From Streptomyces sp. F63 (lineage in GTDB: Bacteria > Actinomycetota > Actinomycetes > Streptomycetales > Streptomycetaceae): DNA of 41,872 nucleotides. Positions 26,513-34,746 of this stretch are shown one piece after another; position 1 is the first letter of the stretch, and the number at the start of each line of letters is the position of its first letter. The DNA lies in contig NZ_JAGPXX010000044.1 of the NCBI RefSeq assembly GCF_018070345.1, positions 1 through 41,872 on the forward strand. Direction: 5' to 3'. The translations under genes were made by a program, and so were the position numbers. The notes beneath the pieces were generated by a model. The model did not search any database, was not told the DNA's origin, and saw nothing but the letters and a program-made list of their open reading frames with translations.

Positions 26513-29301
26513 CTCTGCTCTCCTCTCCCCCGTCGCCCGGCCGGCCGCCCGCCGCCCCGGAGCGGCCCTCCGCCCGTGCCTCCTGGCATCTCGGGGTGAA
26601 CGCCGTCGTGGCCGGCTGGCTCGGGCTGTTCGTCGCCGGGGTGCTCGTGCACCCGTTCGTCCCCGTCGCCCGGTGGCTGCTGGTGCATCTGCTGCTGCTC
26701 GGCGCGGTCAGCAACGCCATCGTCATCTGGTCCGGCCACTTCGCGGCGTCCGTGCTGCGGCTGCCCGAGGCCGACCGGGGCGCCCCGGCGGCGTGGCGGC
26801 TCGGGGTGCTCAACGCGGGGGCGGTCGCCGTGGTCGCCGGCATGGTGGCGGGGGTGTGGCCGGTGGTCCTCGCGGGCGGCGGCGCGGTCGGGGCCGCCGT
26901 GCTGACGCACGCGGTGTGGCTGGTGCGCCTGCTCAAGCGGGCGCTGCCCGCGCGGTTCTCCATGACGGTGCGCTACTACGTCGCCGCGTCGTCGATGCTG
27001 CCGGCGGGTGCCGCCCTGGGCGTTCTCATGGCGCGCGGCGGCTACTCGGGCGAGCTCACGGCGCGGCTGCTGGTGGCCCACGAGTTCGTCAATCTGCTCG
27101 GCTGGGTGGGTCTCACCATCGCCGGGACACTGATCACTCTCTGGCCGACCATGCTGCGCACCCGGGTGGCCGACGGAGCCGAGCGGGCCACCCGGCGGGC
27201 GCTGCCGGTGCTGGTCGCCGGACTGGCGCTGGCGGTGGCCGCGGCGCTGGCCGGCCCGCCGCCGGCCGCCGCGGCCGGTGTGCTGCTGTACGCGGCCGGG
27301 CTGGTGCGCGCGGGCGCGCCCTGGCTGCGTGAGGCCCGGGTGAAGCCGCCGCGCGCCTTCGCCCCCTGGTCGGTGGCGCTCGGGTGCGGCTGGCTGGCCG
27401 GGTCGCTGGTGGCGCTGGCGGCCGTTCTGGTCACGGCTCCGTCGTGGGCCGTCGTCGCGGAGCGCACGCCCGCGCTGACCGCCCCGCTCGCCGCCGGGTG
27501 GATCGCGCAGGTGCTGCTGGGAGCGCTCAGCTTCCTCGTGCCGGTGGTCCTCGGCGGCGGGCCCGCCGCCGTCCGGGCGGCCACCGCCGGTCTGGAGGGG
27601 GCCTGGCCGGCCCGGCTCACCGCGGGCAACCTGTCGCTGCTGCTGTGCCTGCTGCCGGTGCCCTCGACGGTCCGGGTCGTCTGCTCGACGGTGCTGCTGT
27701 GGGTACTGGTGCACTTCCTCCTGCTGCTCGTCCGCACGGTGCTGCGGAGCCGGAGGGTCCGCCGCTCCCCCGCTCCGGACACGTCCGCGTCCGCTCCCGG
27801 ACCGCTCCCCGGAGCGCCCGCTAGACCGCTCCCCGGGCCGCCCGCCGGCCCGGGACGGCACCGGCTGCTCGGCGGGGTGGCCGCCGGGCTGGCCGTCGTG
27901 GTGCTGGCCGTGGCGGGGGGCGCGGCGCTGGACACGCGTTCGCTGCCGGTGCTCGCCGGCTCCCCGTCGGCGACCGGGGACGGCGGCGAGGTCACGCCGA
28001 CGGGGCACACCACCACCGTCGAGGTGACCGTGGAGAACATGCGGTTCTCCCCCGGCACCGTCGACGTCCCCGCCGGGGACCGCCTCGTCGTGGAGTTCCG
28101 CAACACGGGGACCGACCGGCACGACCTGGTGCTGGAGTCCGGCAAGCGCACCGGGCGGCTCGCGCCCGGCGGCCGGGAGACGCTCGACGCGGGGGTCGTC
28201 GGCCGTGATCTGGAGGGGTGGTGCTCGGTGGTGGGGCACCGGCAGATGGGCATGGTGTTCGCCGTGAACGTCACGGGCGGCGGCACCGGCGGTGAGGACA
28301 CCGCCACCGGAAAGGAGGACTCCGGGGACCCGGCGGACTCCGGTCACGCCGGGCACACACCGGGCGGAGCGGACGCGGATGCGGATGCGGATGCGGACAA
28401 GAACAGCGCCGCGCGGGACTTCGACCCCATGGCGGAGCCCGCCGAGGGCTTCGAGGCCCGGGACGCCGTCCTCCCGCCCGCCGCCGGCGGACCGGAACCC
28501 GTCACCCACCGGCGCACCCTCACCGTCCGGGAGACGGAGCGGGAGGTGGCCCCGGGGGTACGGCAGACGCTGTGGACCTTCGGCGGCACCGCGCCCGGTC
28601 CCGTGCTGCGCGGACGGGTCGGTGACGTCTTCGAGATCACGCTCGTCAACGACGGCTCGATCGGGCACTCGGTCGACTTCCATGCCGGGGCGCTGGCCCC
28701 GGACCGTCCGATGCGCACCATCCAGCCGGGCGAGAAGCTCACGTACCGCTTCACGGCGGAGCGCAGCGGGGTGTGGATGTACCACTGCTCGACGATGCCC
28801 ATGTCCACGCACATCGCCAACGGCATGTTCGGCGCCGTGGTGATCGATCCGCCGGATCTGCCGGAGGTGGACCGCGAGTATCTGCTGGTGCAGTCGGAGC
28901 TGTACCTCGGCCCGCAGGGCGGCACCGCCGACGCGGCGAAGATCGCGGCGGAGAAGCCGGACGCGGTGGTCTTCAACGGCTACGCGAGCCAGTACGACCA
29001 CGACCCGCTCACGGCGCGCGTCGGCGAGCGGGTGCGCGTCTGGGTGCTGGCGGCCGGGCCGAACCGGGACACCGCCTTCCATGTGGTCGGCGGCCAGTTC
29101 GACACCCTGTACGAGGAGGGGAGCCACCGGCTCCGGCCGGACGATCCGGGGAAGGGCGGGGCCCAGGTCCTCGGGCTCGCCCCCGCCTCCGGCGGCTTCG
29201 TCGAACTCGCCTTCCCCGAGCCGGGCAGCTACCCCTTCGTCTCGCACCGGATGACGGATGCCGAGCGGGGCGCCCACGGAGTGTTCGAGGTCCGCCGCTG
29301 A
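26509..29301 (+). CDS. nirK: Membrane-anchored copper nitrite reductase with an extra cupredoxin
   Basis: 930 residues in three parts. Residues 25-412 form about 11 helices of the NnrS-like type, and one more helix (454-474) leads to the outside. Residues 500-588 are a cupredoxin with a complete type 1 copper set H538, C572, H577, M580. Residues 665-930 are the two-domain NirK core. Type 1 ligands are H720, C760, H768 and M773; type 2 ligands are H725, H759 and H913; catalytic residues are D723 and H858. All are intact, so nitrite to NO activity is expected. The added cupredoxin may pass electrons from the membrane. A DADADAD linker (6-bp tandem repeat near 28370-28398) separates the domains. 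GTG 26509 has GGAGGT upstream. Third gene of the operon. Confidence 0.9.
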   Translation: MTLLSSPPSPGRPPAAPERPSARASWHLGVNAVVAGWLGLFVAGVLVHPFVPVARWLLVHLLLLGAVSNAIVIWSGHFAASVLRLPEADRGAPAAWRLGVLNAGAVAVVAGMVAGVWPVVLAGGGAVGAAVLTHAVWLVRLLKRALPARFSMTVRYYVAASSMLPAGAALGVLMARGGYSGELTARLLVAHEFVNLLGWVGLTIAGTLITLWPTMLRTRVADGAERATRRALPVLVAGLALAVAAALAGPPPAAAAGVLLYAAGLVRAGAPWLREARVKPPRAFAPWSVALGCGWLAGSLVALAAVLVTAPSWAVVAERTPALTAPLAAGWIAQVLLGALSFLVPVVLGGGPAAVRAATAGLEGAWPARLTAGNLSLLLCLLPVPSTVRVVCSTVLLWVLVHFLLLLVRTVLRSRRVRRSPAPDTSASAPGPLPGAPARPLPGPPAGPGRHRLLGGVAAGLAVVVLAVAGGAALDTRSLPVLAGSPSATGDGGEVTPTGHTTTVEVTVENMRFSPGTVDVPAGDRLVVEFRNTGTDRHDLVLESGKRTGRLAPGGRETLDAGVVGRDLEGWCSVVGHRQMGMVFAVNVTGGGTGGEDTATGKEDSGDPADSGHAGHTPGGADADADADADKNSAARDFDPMAEPAEGFEARDAVLPPAAGGPEPVTHRRTLTVRETEREVAPGVRQTLWTFGGTAPGPVLRGRVGDVFEITLVNDGSIGHSVDFHAGALAPDRPMRTIQPGEKLTYRFTAERSGVWMYHCSTMPMSTHIANGMFGAVVIDPPDLPEVDREYLLVQSELYLGPQGGTADAAKIAAEKPDAVVFNGYASQYDHDPLTARVGERVRVWVLAAGPNRDTAFHVVGGQFDTLYEEGSHRLRPDDPGKGGAQVLGLAPASGGFVELAFPEPGSYPFVSHRMTDAERGAHGVFEVRR

Positions 29302-29313
29302 CCGGCCGGCCAC

Positions 29314-29343
29314 GCGGGGCCGCCCGGTCCGGGGCGGCCCCGC
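29314..29343 (+). terminator. Terminator after nirK
   Basis: GCGGGGCCGCCC (29314-29325) pairs with GGGCGGCCCCGC (29332-29343) around 6 bases, 13 bp after the stop codon. Confidence 0.75.
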
Positions 29344-29379
29344 ACCGGCCACGCGCGCCCTCACCGGCCACGCGCGCCC
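29343..29379. repeat. Direct repeat of 18 bp between convergent genes
   Basis: CACCGGCCACGCGCGCCC occurs at 29343-29360 and 29362-29379, with a one-base spacer. No function is evident. Confidence 0.75.
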
Positions 29380-29432
29380 GCGCCGGCGCGGCTCCCGGCA
29401 CGGCACGGGCGCGGTCCGGGCTTCCCCGGACA

Positions 29433-29481
29433 CGGTGACGGGGCGGCCCGCGCCGTGCTCCGCGCGCACCGCCCGTCACCG
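29433..29481 (-). terminator. Hairpin after the radical SAM gene
   Basis: CGGTGACGGG-G-CGG (29433-29446, one bulged G) pairs with CCGCCCGTCACCG (29469-29481). It lies 20 bp beyond the stop codon of the minus-strand gene at 29501. Confidence 0.6.
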
Positions 29482-29500
29482 TCCGGGCCGCCGCCCCGCC

Positions 29501-30763
29501 TCAGCGGCCCCCGGGCAGCAGCTCCGCCAGGTCCTCCTGGTACGGGAAGGAGCCCGGCCGGTACCCGCACCAGGGCTCCTCGGCGTACGGGTCGTCGGTG
29601 ACCCCGTACGCCCGGGAGCGGGAGCCGCCGCAGACGGTGCGGAACTCGCACCGGCCGCACCGCCCGCCCAGCCGGTCGGGATCGCGCAGCCCCGTGAAGA
29701 GCTCGGACTCCCGGTAGATCTCGCTCAGCCGGCGCTCCCGCACGCTGCCCGCGCCCAGCGGCAGGAAGCCGCTGGGGTGCACCGTCCCCAGATGCGAGAC
29801 GAAGACGAAGCCGCGCCCCGCGTTGATGTCCAGCGGCGGCCGGCGGGCGGTGCGGACGGCCGTGTGCAGGCCGAGTTCACCGGCGCGGGCGCGCAGCTTC
29901 TCGTAGAGCGGTCCGAGCCGCAGCGCGGGCACGTGGCCGGCGCCGCGGGCCTCCAGGATCCGGCGCTGGAGCACCACCCGGCGGAAGTGGTGCGCCTCGG
30001 TGGTCTTGGCGGGCACGGTGAGCCCCACGTCGTACACGAAGTTGAGGACGTCCTCGGCCTCCTGCGGGGTCAGGGCGTCCAGCAGCCGGCCGCGCCCGGT
30101 CGGCACCAGGAAGAAGGCGCTCCACAGCATCGCCCCGTGCTCCCGGACGAGCCGGACGATGTCCGGGAGATCGTCCAGGTTGCCGCGGTTGACCGTGGTG
30201 TTGATCTGGACCTTCATTCCGAGGCGGCGCGCCTCGTCCCAGGCGTCCAGGGTCCAGCCGTACACGCCGGGCACGCCGCGGAAGCCGTCGTGCCGTTCGG
30301 CGGTGGAGCCGTCGAGGCTGAGCGAGAGGCCCGTGCAGCCCGCCTCGCGCAGCCCGGCCAGGTTCTCCGGCGTCAGGGTCGGCGTGCCGGACGGGGAGAC
30401 GGCCACCGGTACGCCCAGCGAGGTGCCGTACGCGACGAGGTGCCGCAGGTCGGGCCGCTGGAAGGGATCGCCGCCGGTGATGACGAACAGCGGCGCCGGG
30501 CGGCCGAACGCGGCCACCTGGCGCAGCAGGTCCTCGGCCGCGGCGGTGTCCAGCTCCCCGGGGCTGCGCCGGGTGACGGCCTCGGCGCGGCAGTGCAGAC
30601 AGGCCAGCGGGCAGGCCCGGGTGGACTCCCAGATCACGATGAACGGCCGCTCGGCGACGTTCTGGTGCTGCCTGCGCAGCGCGCGCGGTCCGTGCGCCGG
30701 GACGCCCGGGCGCGCGGGCGCGCCGGCCGCTTCCGTCCCGGCGGCCGGTCCGTGATCGGTCAT
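29501..30763 (-). CDS. Radical SAM/SPASM-domain protein of unknown target
   Basis: 420 residues. The radical SAM cluster is C51-x3-C55-x2-C58 (CPLACLHC), followed by VITGGDPFQRPDL and SLSLDGSTAERHD. A C-terminal SPASM/Twitch region holds several Cys (GRCGRCEFRTVCGG and later PWCGY) for auxiliary clusters. Relatives include NirJ/AhbC/AhbD of heme and heme d1 synthesis and peptide-modifying enzymes. It resembles the actinobacterial group I remember as TIGR04053. No heme d1 genes or precursor peptide are nearby. ATG 30763 has GGAGGG upstream. It is divergent from narG2 and shares a 211-bp control region with DevR-like sites, suggesting use during nitrate respiration. Confidence 0.83.
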   Translation of the reverse strand: MTDHGPAAGTEAAGAPARPGVPAHGPRALRRQHQNVAERPFIVIWESTRACPLACLHCRAEAVTRRSPGELDTAAAEDLLRQVAAFGRPAPLFVITGGDPFQRPDLRHLVAYGTSLGVPVAVSPSGTPTLTPENLAGLREAGCTGLSLSLDGSTAERHDGFRGVPGVYGWTLDAWDEARRLGMKVQINTTVNRGNLDDLPDIVRLVREHGAMLWSAFFLVPTGRGRLLDALTPQEAEDVLNFVYDVGLTVPAKTTEAHHFRRVVLQRRILEARGAGHVPALRLGPLYEKLRARAGELGLHTAVRTARRPPLDINAGRGFVFVSHLGTVHPSGFLPLGAGSVRERRLSEIYRESELFTGLRDPDRLGGRCGRCEFRTVCGGSRSRAYGVTDDPYAEEPWCGYRPGSFPYQEDLAELLPGGR

Positions 30764-30846
30764 GGCCGTTCCCTCCTGAGTGGCATCCGGCTCAGCGTGC
30801 CCGCCGTCCGCCCCGCGCGGCAGCGGCCGTCCGGGGGCGGGCCGCC

Positions 30847-30883
30847 GGGACCTTGGTCCTGATCGGAGGGCCCCAACAGGCCC
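30847..30883. promoter_or_regulatory. Two DevR/OsdR-like sites, distal part of narG2 control region
   Basis: GGGACCTTGGTCCT (30847-30860) is palindromic except at its last base and matches the DevR core GGGACTWWAGTCCC closely. GGGCC-CCAACA-GGCCC (30868-30883) follows with its centre 22 bp away. They lie about 85-120 bp from the radical SAM start and about 90-130 bp from narG2. Confidence 0.5.
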
Positions 30884-30922
30884 GGCCCGGCCCGTACCGG
30901 GGGACCTACCGGACGGTCCCGG

Positions 30923-30967
30923 GGGACCAACGGGCCCTGCTGGTCGCGGCTCTCCGCGATCTAGCTT
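30923..30967 (+). promoter_or_regulatory. narG2 promoter with a DevR-like site at about -44
   Basis: TAGCTT (30962-30967) fits a -10 box and lies 7 bases from the narG2 ATG, so the mRNA is probably leaderless, in keeping with the absence of a ribosome site. GGGACC-AAC-GGGCCC (30923-30937) is centred 44-45 bp before the inferred start, where activators overlap the -35. GGGACC/GGTCCC arms also flank 30901-30920. Confidence 0.5.
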
Positions 30968-30974
30968 CTGGCGC

Positions 30975-33900
30975 ATGGCGAACGAGAGAACCGCAGACCC
31001 CGGCGGGGACGCCCCCGGCCGGCACTGGCCCCTGTCCGCCCGGCGGCTGCTGACGCGCGGTGAGGTGTCCCCGGACGGGCGGGCGGTGTACGGCGAGAAC
31101 GATCCCCGGTGGGAGGACTTCTACCGGGGCCGCTGGGCGCACGACAAGGTCGTCCGCTCCACCCACGGGGTCAACTGCACCGGCTCCTGCTCCTGGATGG
31201 TCTACGTGAAGGAGGGGCTGATCACCTGGGAGCACCAGGCCACCGACTACCCGTCGATCGGTGCCGACTGCCCCGAGTACGAGCCGCGGGGCTGCCCGCG
31301 CGGCGCCTCGTTCTCCTGGTACACCTACTCCCCCAGCCGGGTCCGCTACCCGTATGTGCGCGGCACGCTGCTGACGATGTGGCGGGAGGCCCGGAAGCGG
31401 CTGGGCGACCCGGTGGCCGCCTGGGCGGAGATCACCGGCGATCCGGCGAAGGCGCGGGCGTACAAGCGGGCACGCGGCAAGGGCGGCCTCGTCCGCGCCG
31501 ACTGGGACGAGGTGGCGGAGCTGATCGCCGCCGCCCATGTGCACACCGTCAAGACCTACGGCCCGGACCGCACCGCCGGCTTCTCCCCGATCCCCGCGAT
31601 GTCCATGGCGTCCTTCGCCGCGGGCACCCGCTTCCTGTCGCTGATCGGCGGCACGCTGCTGTCGTTCTACGACTGGTACGCCGATCTGCCGATCGCCTCC
31701 CCGCAGTCCTTCGGCGACCAGACGGACGTGCCGGAGGCGGCCGACTGGTGGAACGCCGGCTATCTCGTGATGTGGGGCTCCAACATCCCCGTCACCCGCA
31801 CCCCCGACGCGCACTTCCTCACCGAGGTCCGCTACCGGGGCACCAAGGTGGTCGCGGTTGCCCCGGACTACGCCGACAACGTCAAGCACGCCGACGAGTG
31901 GCTGGCCCCGCACCCGGGCACCGACGGCGCCCTGGCCATGGCGATGGGGCACGTGGTCCTCAAGGAGTTCCTCGTCGACCGCGAGGTGCCGTACTTCCGC
32001 GACTACCTGCGCCGCTACACCGACGCCCCGTTCCTGATCACCCTGCGCGAGCACGAGGACGGCTCCCTGGTGCCCGGCCGCTTCCTGACCGCCGCCGACC
32101 TCGGCGAAGGCGGGGAGCACCCCGAGTTCAAGACCGTGCTGCTGGACGGGACCACCGGCGAGCCCGTGGTCCCCGGCGGCTCGCTCGGCTTCCGCTGGGG
32201 CGAGCAGGGCAAGGGCAAGTGGAATCTGGAGCTGGGCGACACGGTGCCCGCGCTCACCCTCCAGGACCGCGCCGAGGACCGGGTGGAGGTGGCCCTCCCC
32301 CGCTTCGACGAGGGCGCCACCGAGGGCGGCTCCTCGATGGTCCGCGGGGTCCCGGTGCGCCGGGTCGGCGGCCGGCTGGTGACGACCGTCTTCGATCTGA
32401 TGCTCGCCCAGTACGGCGTGCGCCGCGAGGGCCTGCCCGGCCGCTGGCCCACCGGCTACGAGGACGCCTCCGAGCCGTACACCCCGGCCTGGCAGGAGAC
32501 GGTCACCTCGGTGCCGGCCGTGCAGGCGGCGCGCATCGCGCGGGAGTTCGCCCGCAACGCGGAGCGCACCGAGGGGCGTTCGATGATCGCCATGGGGGCG
32601 GGGACCAACCACTGGTTCCACTCCGACACCATCTACCGGGCGTTCCTGGCGCTCACCACGATGACCGGCTGCCAGGGCGTCAACGGCGGCGGCTGGGCGC
32701 ACTACGTCGGCCAGGAGAAGGTGCGCCCCGTCACCGGGCTGCAGCATCTGGCGTTCGCCTTCGACTGGCAGCGGCCGACCCGGCACATGACCGGCACCTC
32801 CTACTGGTACATGAACACCGACCAGTGGCGGTACGAGGCGTTCGGCCCGGAGGAGCTCTCCTCGCCGCTCGGCGAGGGCCGGTTCGCCGGACGGGCGTTC
32901 GCCGACTGCCTCGCCCAGGCGGTGCGGATGGGCTGGACCCCGGGCCACCCGGCGTTCGACCGCAACCCGCTCGACCTCGCCGACGAGGCGAAGGCCGCCG
33001 GGCGCGATATCCCCGCCCACATCGTGGAGCAACTGAAGTCCGGCGAGCTCACGTTCGCGGCGGAGGACCCGGACGACCCGGCCAACTTCCCGCGCGTCCT
33101 CACCGTCTGGCGGGCCAATCTGCTGGGCTCCTCCGGCAAGGGCAACGAGTACTTCCTCCGCCATCTGCTGGGCGCGGACGCCGCGGTGCGCTCCGCGGAG
33201 ACCCCGCCCGGGGGCCGCCCGAAGGAAGTGGCGTGGCACGAGGAGGCCCCGGAGGGCAAGCTCGACCTGATGGTCTCGGTGGACTTCCGGCTGACCTCCA
33301 CCGGCCTCTTCTCGGACGTCGTGCTGCCGGCGGCGACCTGGTACGAGAAGGACGACCTGTCCAGCACGGACATGCACCCCTTCGTGCACGCCTTCACCCC
33401 GGCCATCGCCCCGCCCTGGCAGGCCAGGACCGACTACGACACGTTCCTGACCATCGCCGACCGCTTCAGCGAACTCGCGAAGGACCACCTGGGGACCCGT
33501 ACCGACGTCCTCGCGGTGCCGCTCACCCATGACACCCCGGACGAGCTGGCGCAGCCCGGTGGCATCGTGCGGGACTGGAAGACGGGCGCCTGCGAGCCGG
33601 TGCCGGGGCGCACCATGCCCAAGCTGGTGACGGTCGAACGCGACTACGCGGCGGTGGCCGACAAGATGCGCGCGGTCGGCCCGCTGCTGGACACCCTGGG
33701 CACCACCACCAAGGGCGTCACCGTCCACCCGGACCGCGAGATCGGCGAGCTGCGGCGGCGCAACGGCGCGGTGCGCGGCGGCGCGGCGGACGGCCGGCCC
33801 TCGCTGGCCACGGCCTCCGACATGTGCGAGGCGATCCTCGCTCTCTCCGGCACCACCAACGGCCGCCTCGCGACCGAGGGGTTCCGCGCCCTGGAGGAGC

Positions 33901-34673
33901 GGACGGGGACGGAGCTGGCGCACCTCGCGGCGGAGCGGGAGGGCGAGCGGATCACCTTCGCCGACACCCGCACCCAGCCGCGCGCGGTGATGACCTCCTA
34001 CGAGTGGTCGGGCAGCGAGACGGACGGGCGGCGCTACTCGCCGTTCACCATCAATGTCGAGCAGCGCAAGCCCTGGCACACCCTCACCGGCCGGCAGCAC
34101 TTCTTCGTCGACCACGACTGGATGGCCGAACTGGGCGAGCAGCTCCCGGTGTTCCGTCCGCCGCTGGACGCCCGCCGCCACTACGGCGACGAGCACCTGG
34201 GCGAGGAGGGCCGGGCGGAGGTCACGGTCCGCTATCTCACCCCGCACTCGAAGTGGTCGATCCACTCGGAGTACCAGGACAACGCGTACATGCTGGCGCT
34301 GTCCCGCGGCGGCCCGGTGATCTGGATGAGCTCCGCCGACGCCGAGCGCATCGGCGTCCGCGACAACGAGTGGGTGGAGGCGTACAACCGCAACGGCGTC
34401 GTCGCCGCCCGGGCCGTGGTCAGCCACCGGATGCCCGAGGGGACGGTGTACATGTACCACGCGCAGGACCGCACGGTGAACGTGCCGAGGACGGAGGTCA
34501 GCGGCAAGCGCGGCGGCACGCACAACGCGCTGACCCGGCTGCTGCTCAAGCCGTCCCATCTGATCGGCGGCTACGCCCAGTTCACCTACGCCTTCAACTA
34601 CTACGGCCCGACCGGCAACCAGCGCGACGAGGTCACCGTGATCCGCCGCCGTGCGCAGCAGGTCGACTACTGA
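30975..34673 (+). CDS. narG: Respiratory nitrate reductase alpha subunit, operon 2
   Basis: 1232-residue second NarG. The FS0 motif is H64-x3-C68-x3-C72-x34-C107, and SFYDWYADLP has the molybdenum Asp, so it should be active. It is closely similar to the operon 1 copy throughout but 16 residues shorter, with a different N-terminus (MANERTADPG) and a differing middle loop. ATG 30975 has no ribosome site, but a -10 lies 7 bases before it, pointing to a leaderless transcript. A DevR-like site precedes the promoter. First gene of narG2H2J2I2-VKOR, followed by a 73-bp gap before narH2. Confidence 0.94.
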   Translation: MANERTADPGGDAPGRHWPLSARRLLTRGEVSPDGRAVYGENDPRWEDFYRGRWAHDKVVRSTHGVNCTGSCSWMVYVKEGLITWEHQATDYPSIGADCPEYEPRGCPRGASFSWYTYSPSRVRYPYVRGTLLTMWREARKRLGDPVAAWAEITGDPAKARAYKRARGKGGLVRADWDEVAELIAAAHVHTVKTYGPDRTAGFSPIPAMSMASFAAGTRFLSLIGGTLLSFYDWYADLPIASPQSFGDQTDVPEAADWWNAGYLVMWGSNIPVTRTPDAHFLTEVRYRGTKVVAVAPDYADNVKHADEWLAPHPGTDGALAMAMGHVVLKEFLVDREVPYFRDYLRRYTDAPFLITLREHEDGSLVPGRFLTAADLGEGGEHPEFKTVLLDGTTGEPVVPGGSLGFRWGEQGKGKWNLELGDTVPALTLQDRAEDRVEVALPRFDEGATEGGSSMVRGVPVRRVGGRLVTTVFDLMLAQYGVRREGLPGRWPTGYEDASEPYTPAWQETVTSVPAVQAARIAREFARNAERTEGRSMIAMGAGTNHWFHSDTIYRAFLALTTMTGCQGVNGGGWAHYVGQEKVRPVTGLQHLAFAFDWQRPTRHMTGTSYWYMNTDQWRYEAFGPEELSSPLGEGRFAGRAFADCLAQAVRMGWTPGHPAFDRNPLDLADEAKAAGRDIPAHIVEQLKSGELTFAAEDPDDPANFPRVLTVWRANLLGSSGKGNEYFLRHLLGADAAVRSAETPPGGRPKEVAWHEEAPEGKLDLMVSVDFRLTSTGLFSDVVLPAATWYEKDDLSSTDMHPFVHAFTPAIAPPWQARTDYDTFLTIADRFSELAKDHLGTRTDVLAVPLTHDTPDELAQPGGIVRDWKTGACEPVPGRTMPKLVTVERDYAAVADKMRAVGPLLDTLGTTTKGVTVHPDREIGELRRRNGAVRGGAADGRPSLATASDMCEAILALSGTTNGRLATEGFRALEERTGTELAHLAAEREGERITFADTRTQPRAVMTSYEWSGSETDGRRYSPFTINVEQRKPWHTLTGRQHFFVDHDWMAELGEQLPVFRPPLDARRHYGDEHLGEEGRAEVTVRYLTPHSKWSIHSEYQDNAYMLALSRGGPVIWMSSADAERIGVRDNEWVEAYNRNGVVAARAVVSHRMPEGTVYMYHAQDRTVNVPRTEVSGKRGGTHNALTRLLLKPSHLIGGYAQFTYAFNYYGPTGNQRDEVTVIRRRAQQVDY

Positions 34674-34746
34674 TGGCCGGCGCACGGACCCCCGCCCCAC
34701 GGATCGCGGACGCCCGGACCCCCGGCGCCCAGAGCGGAGCAGCACG

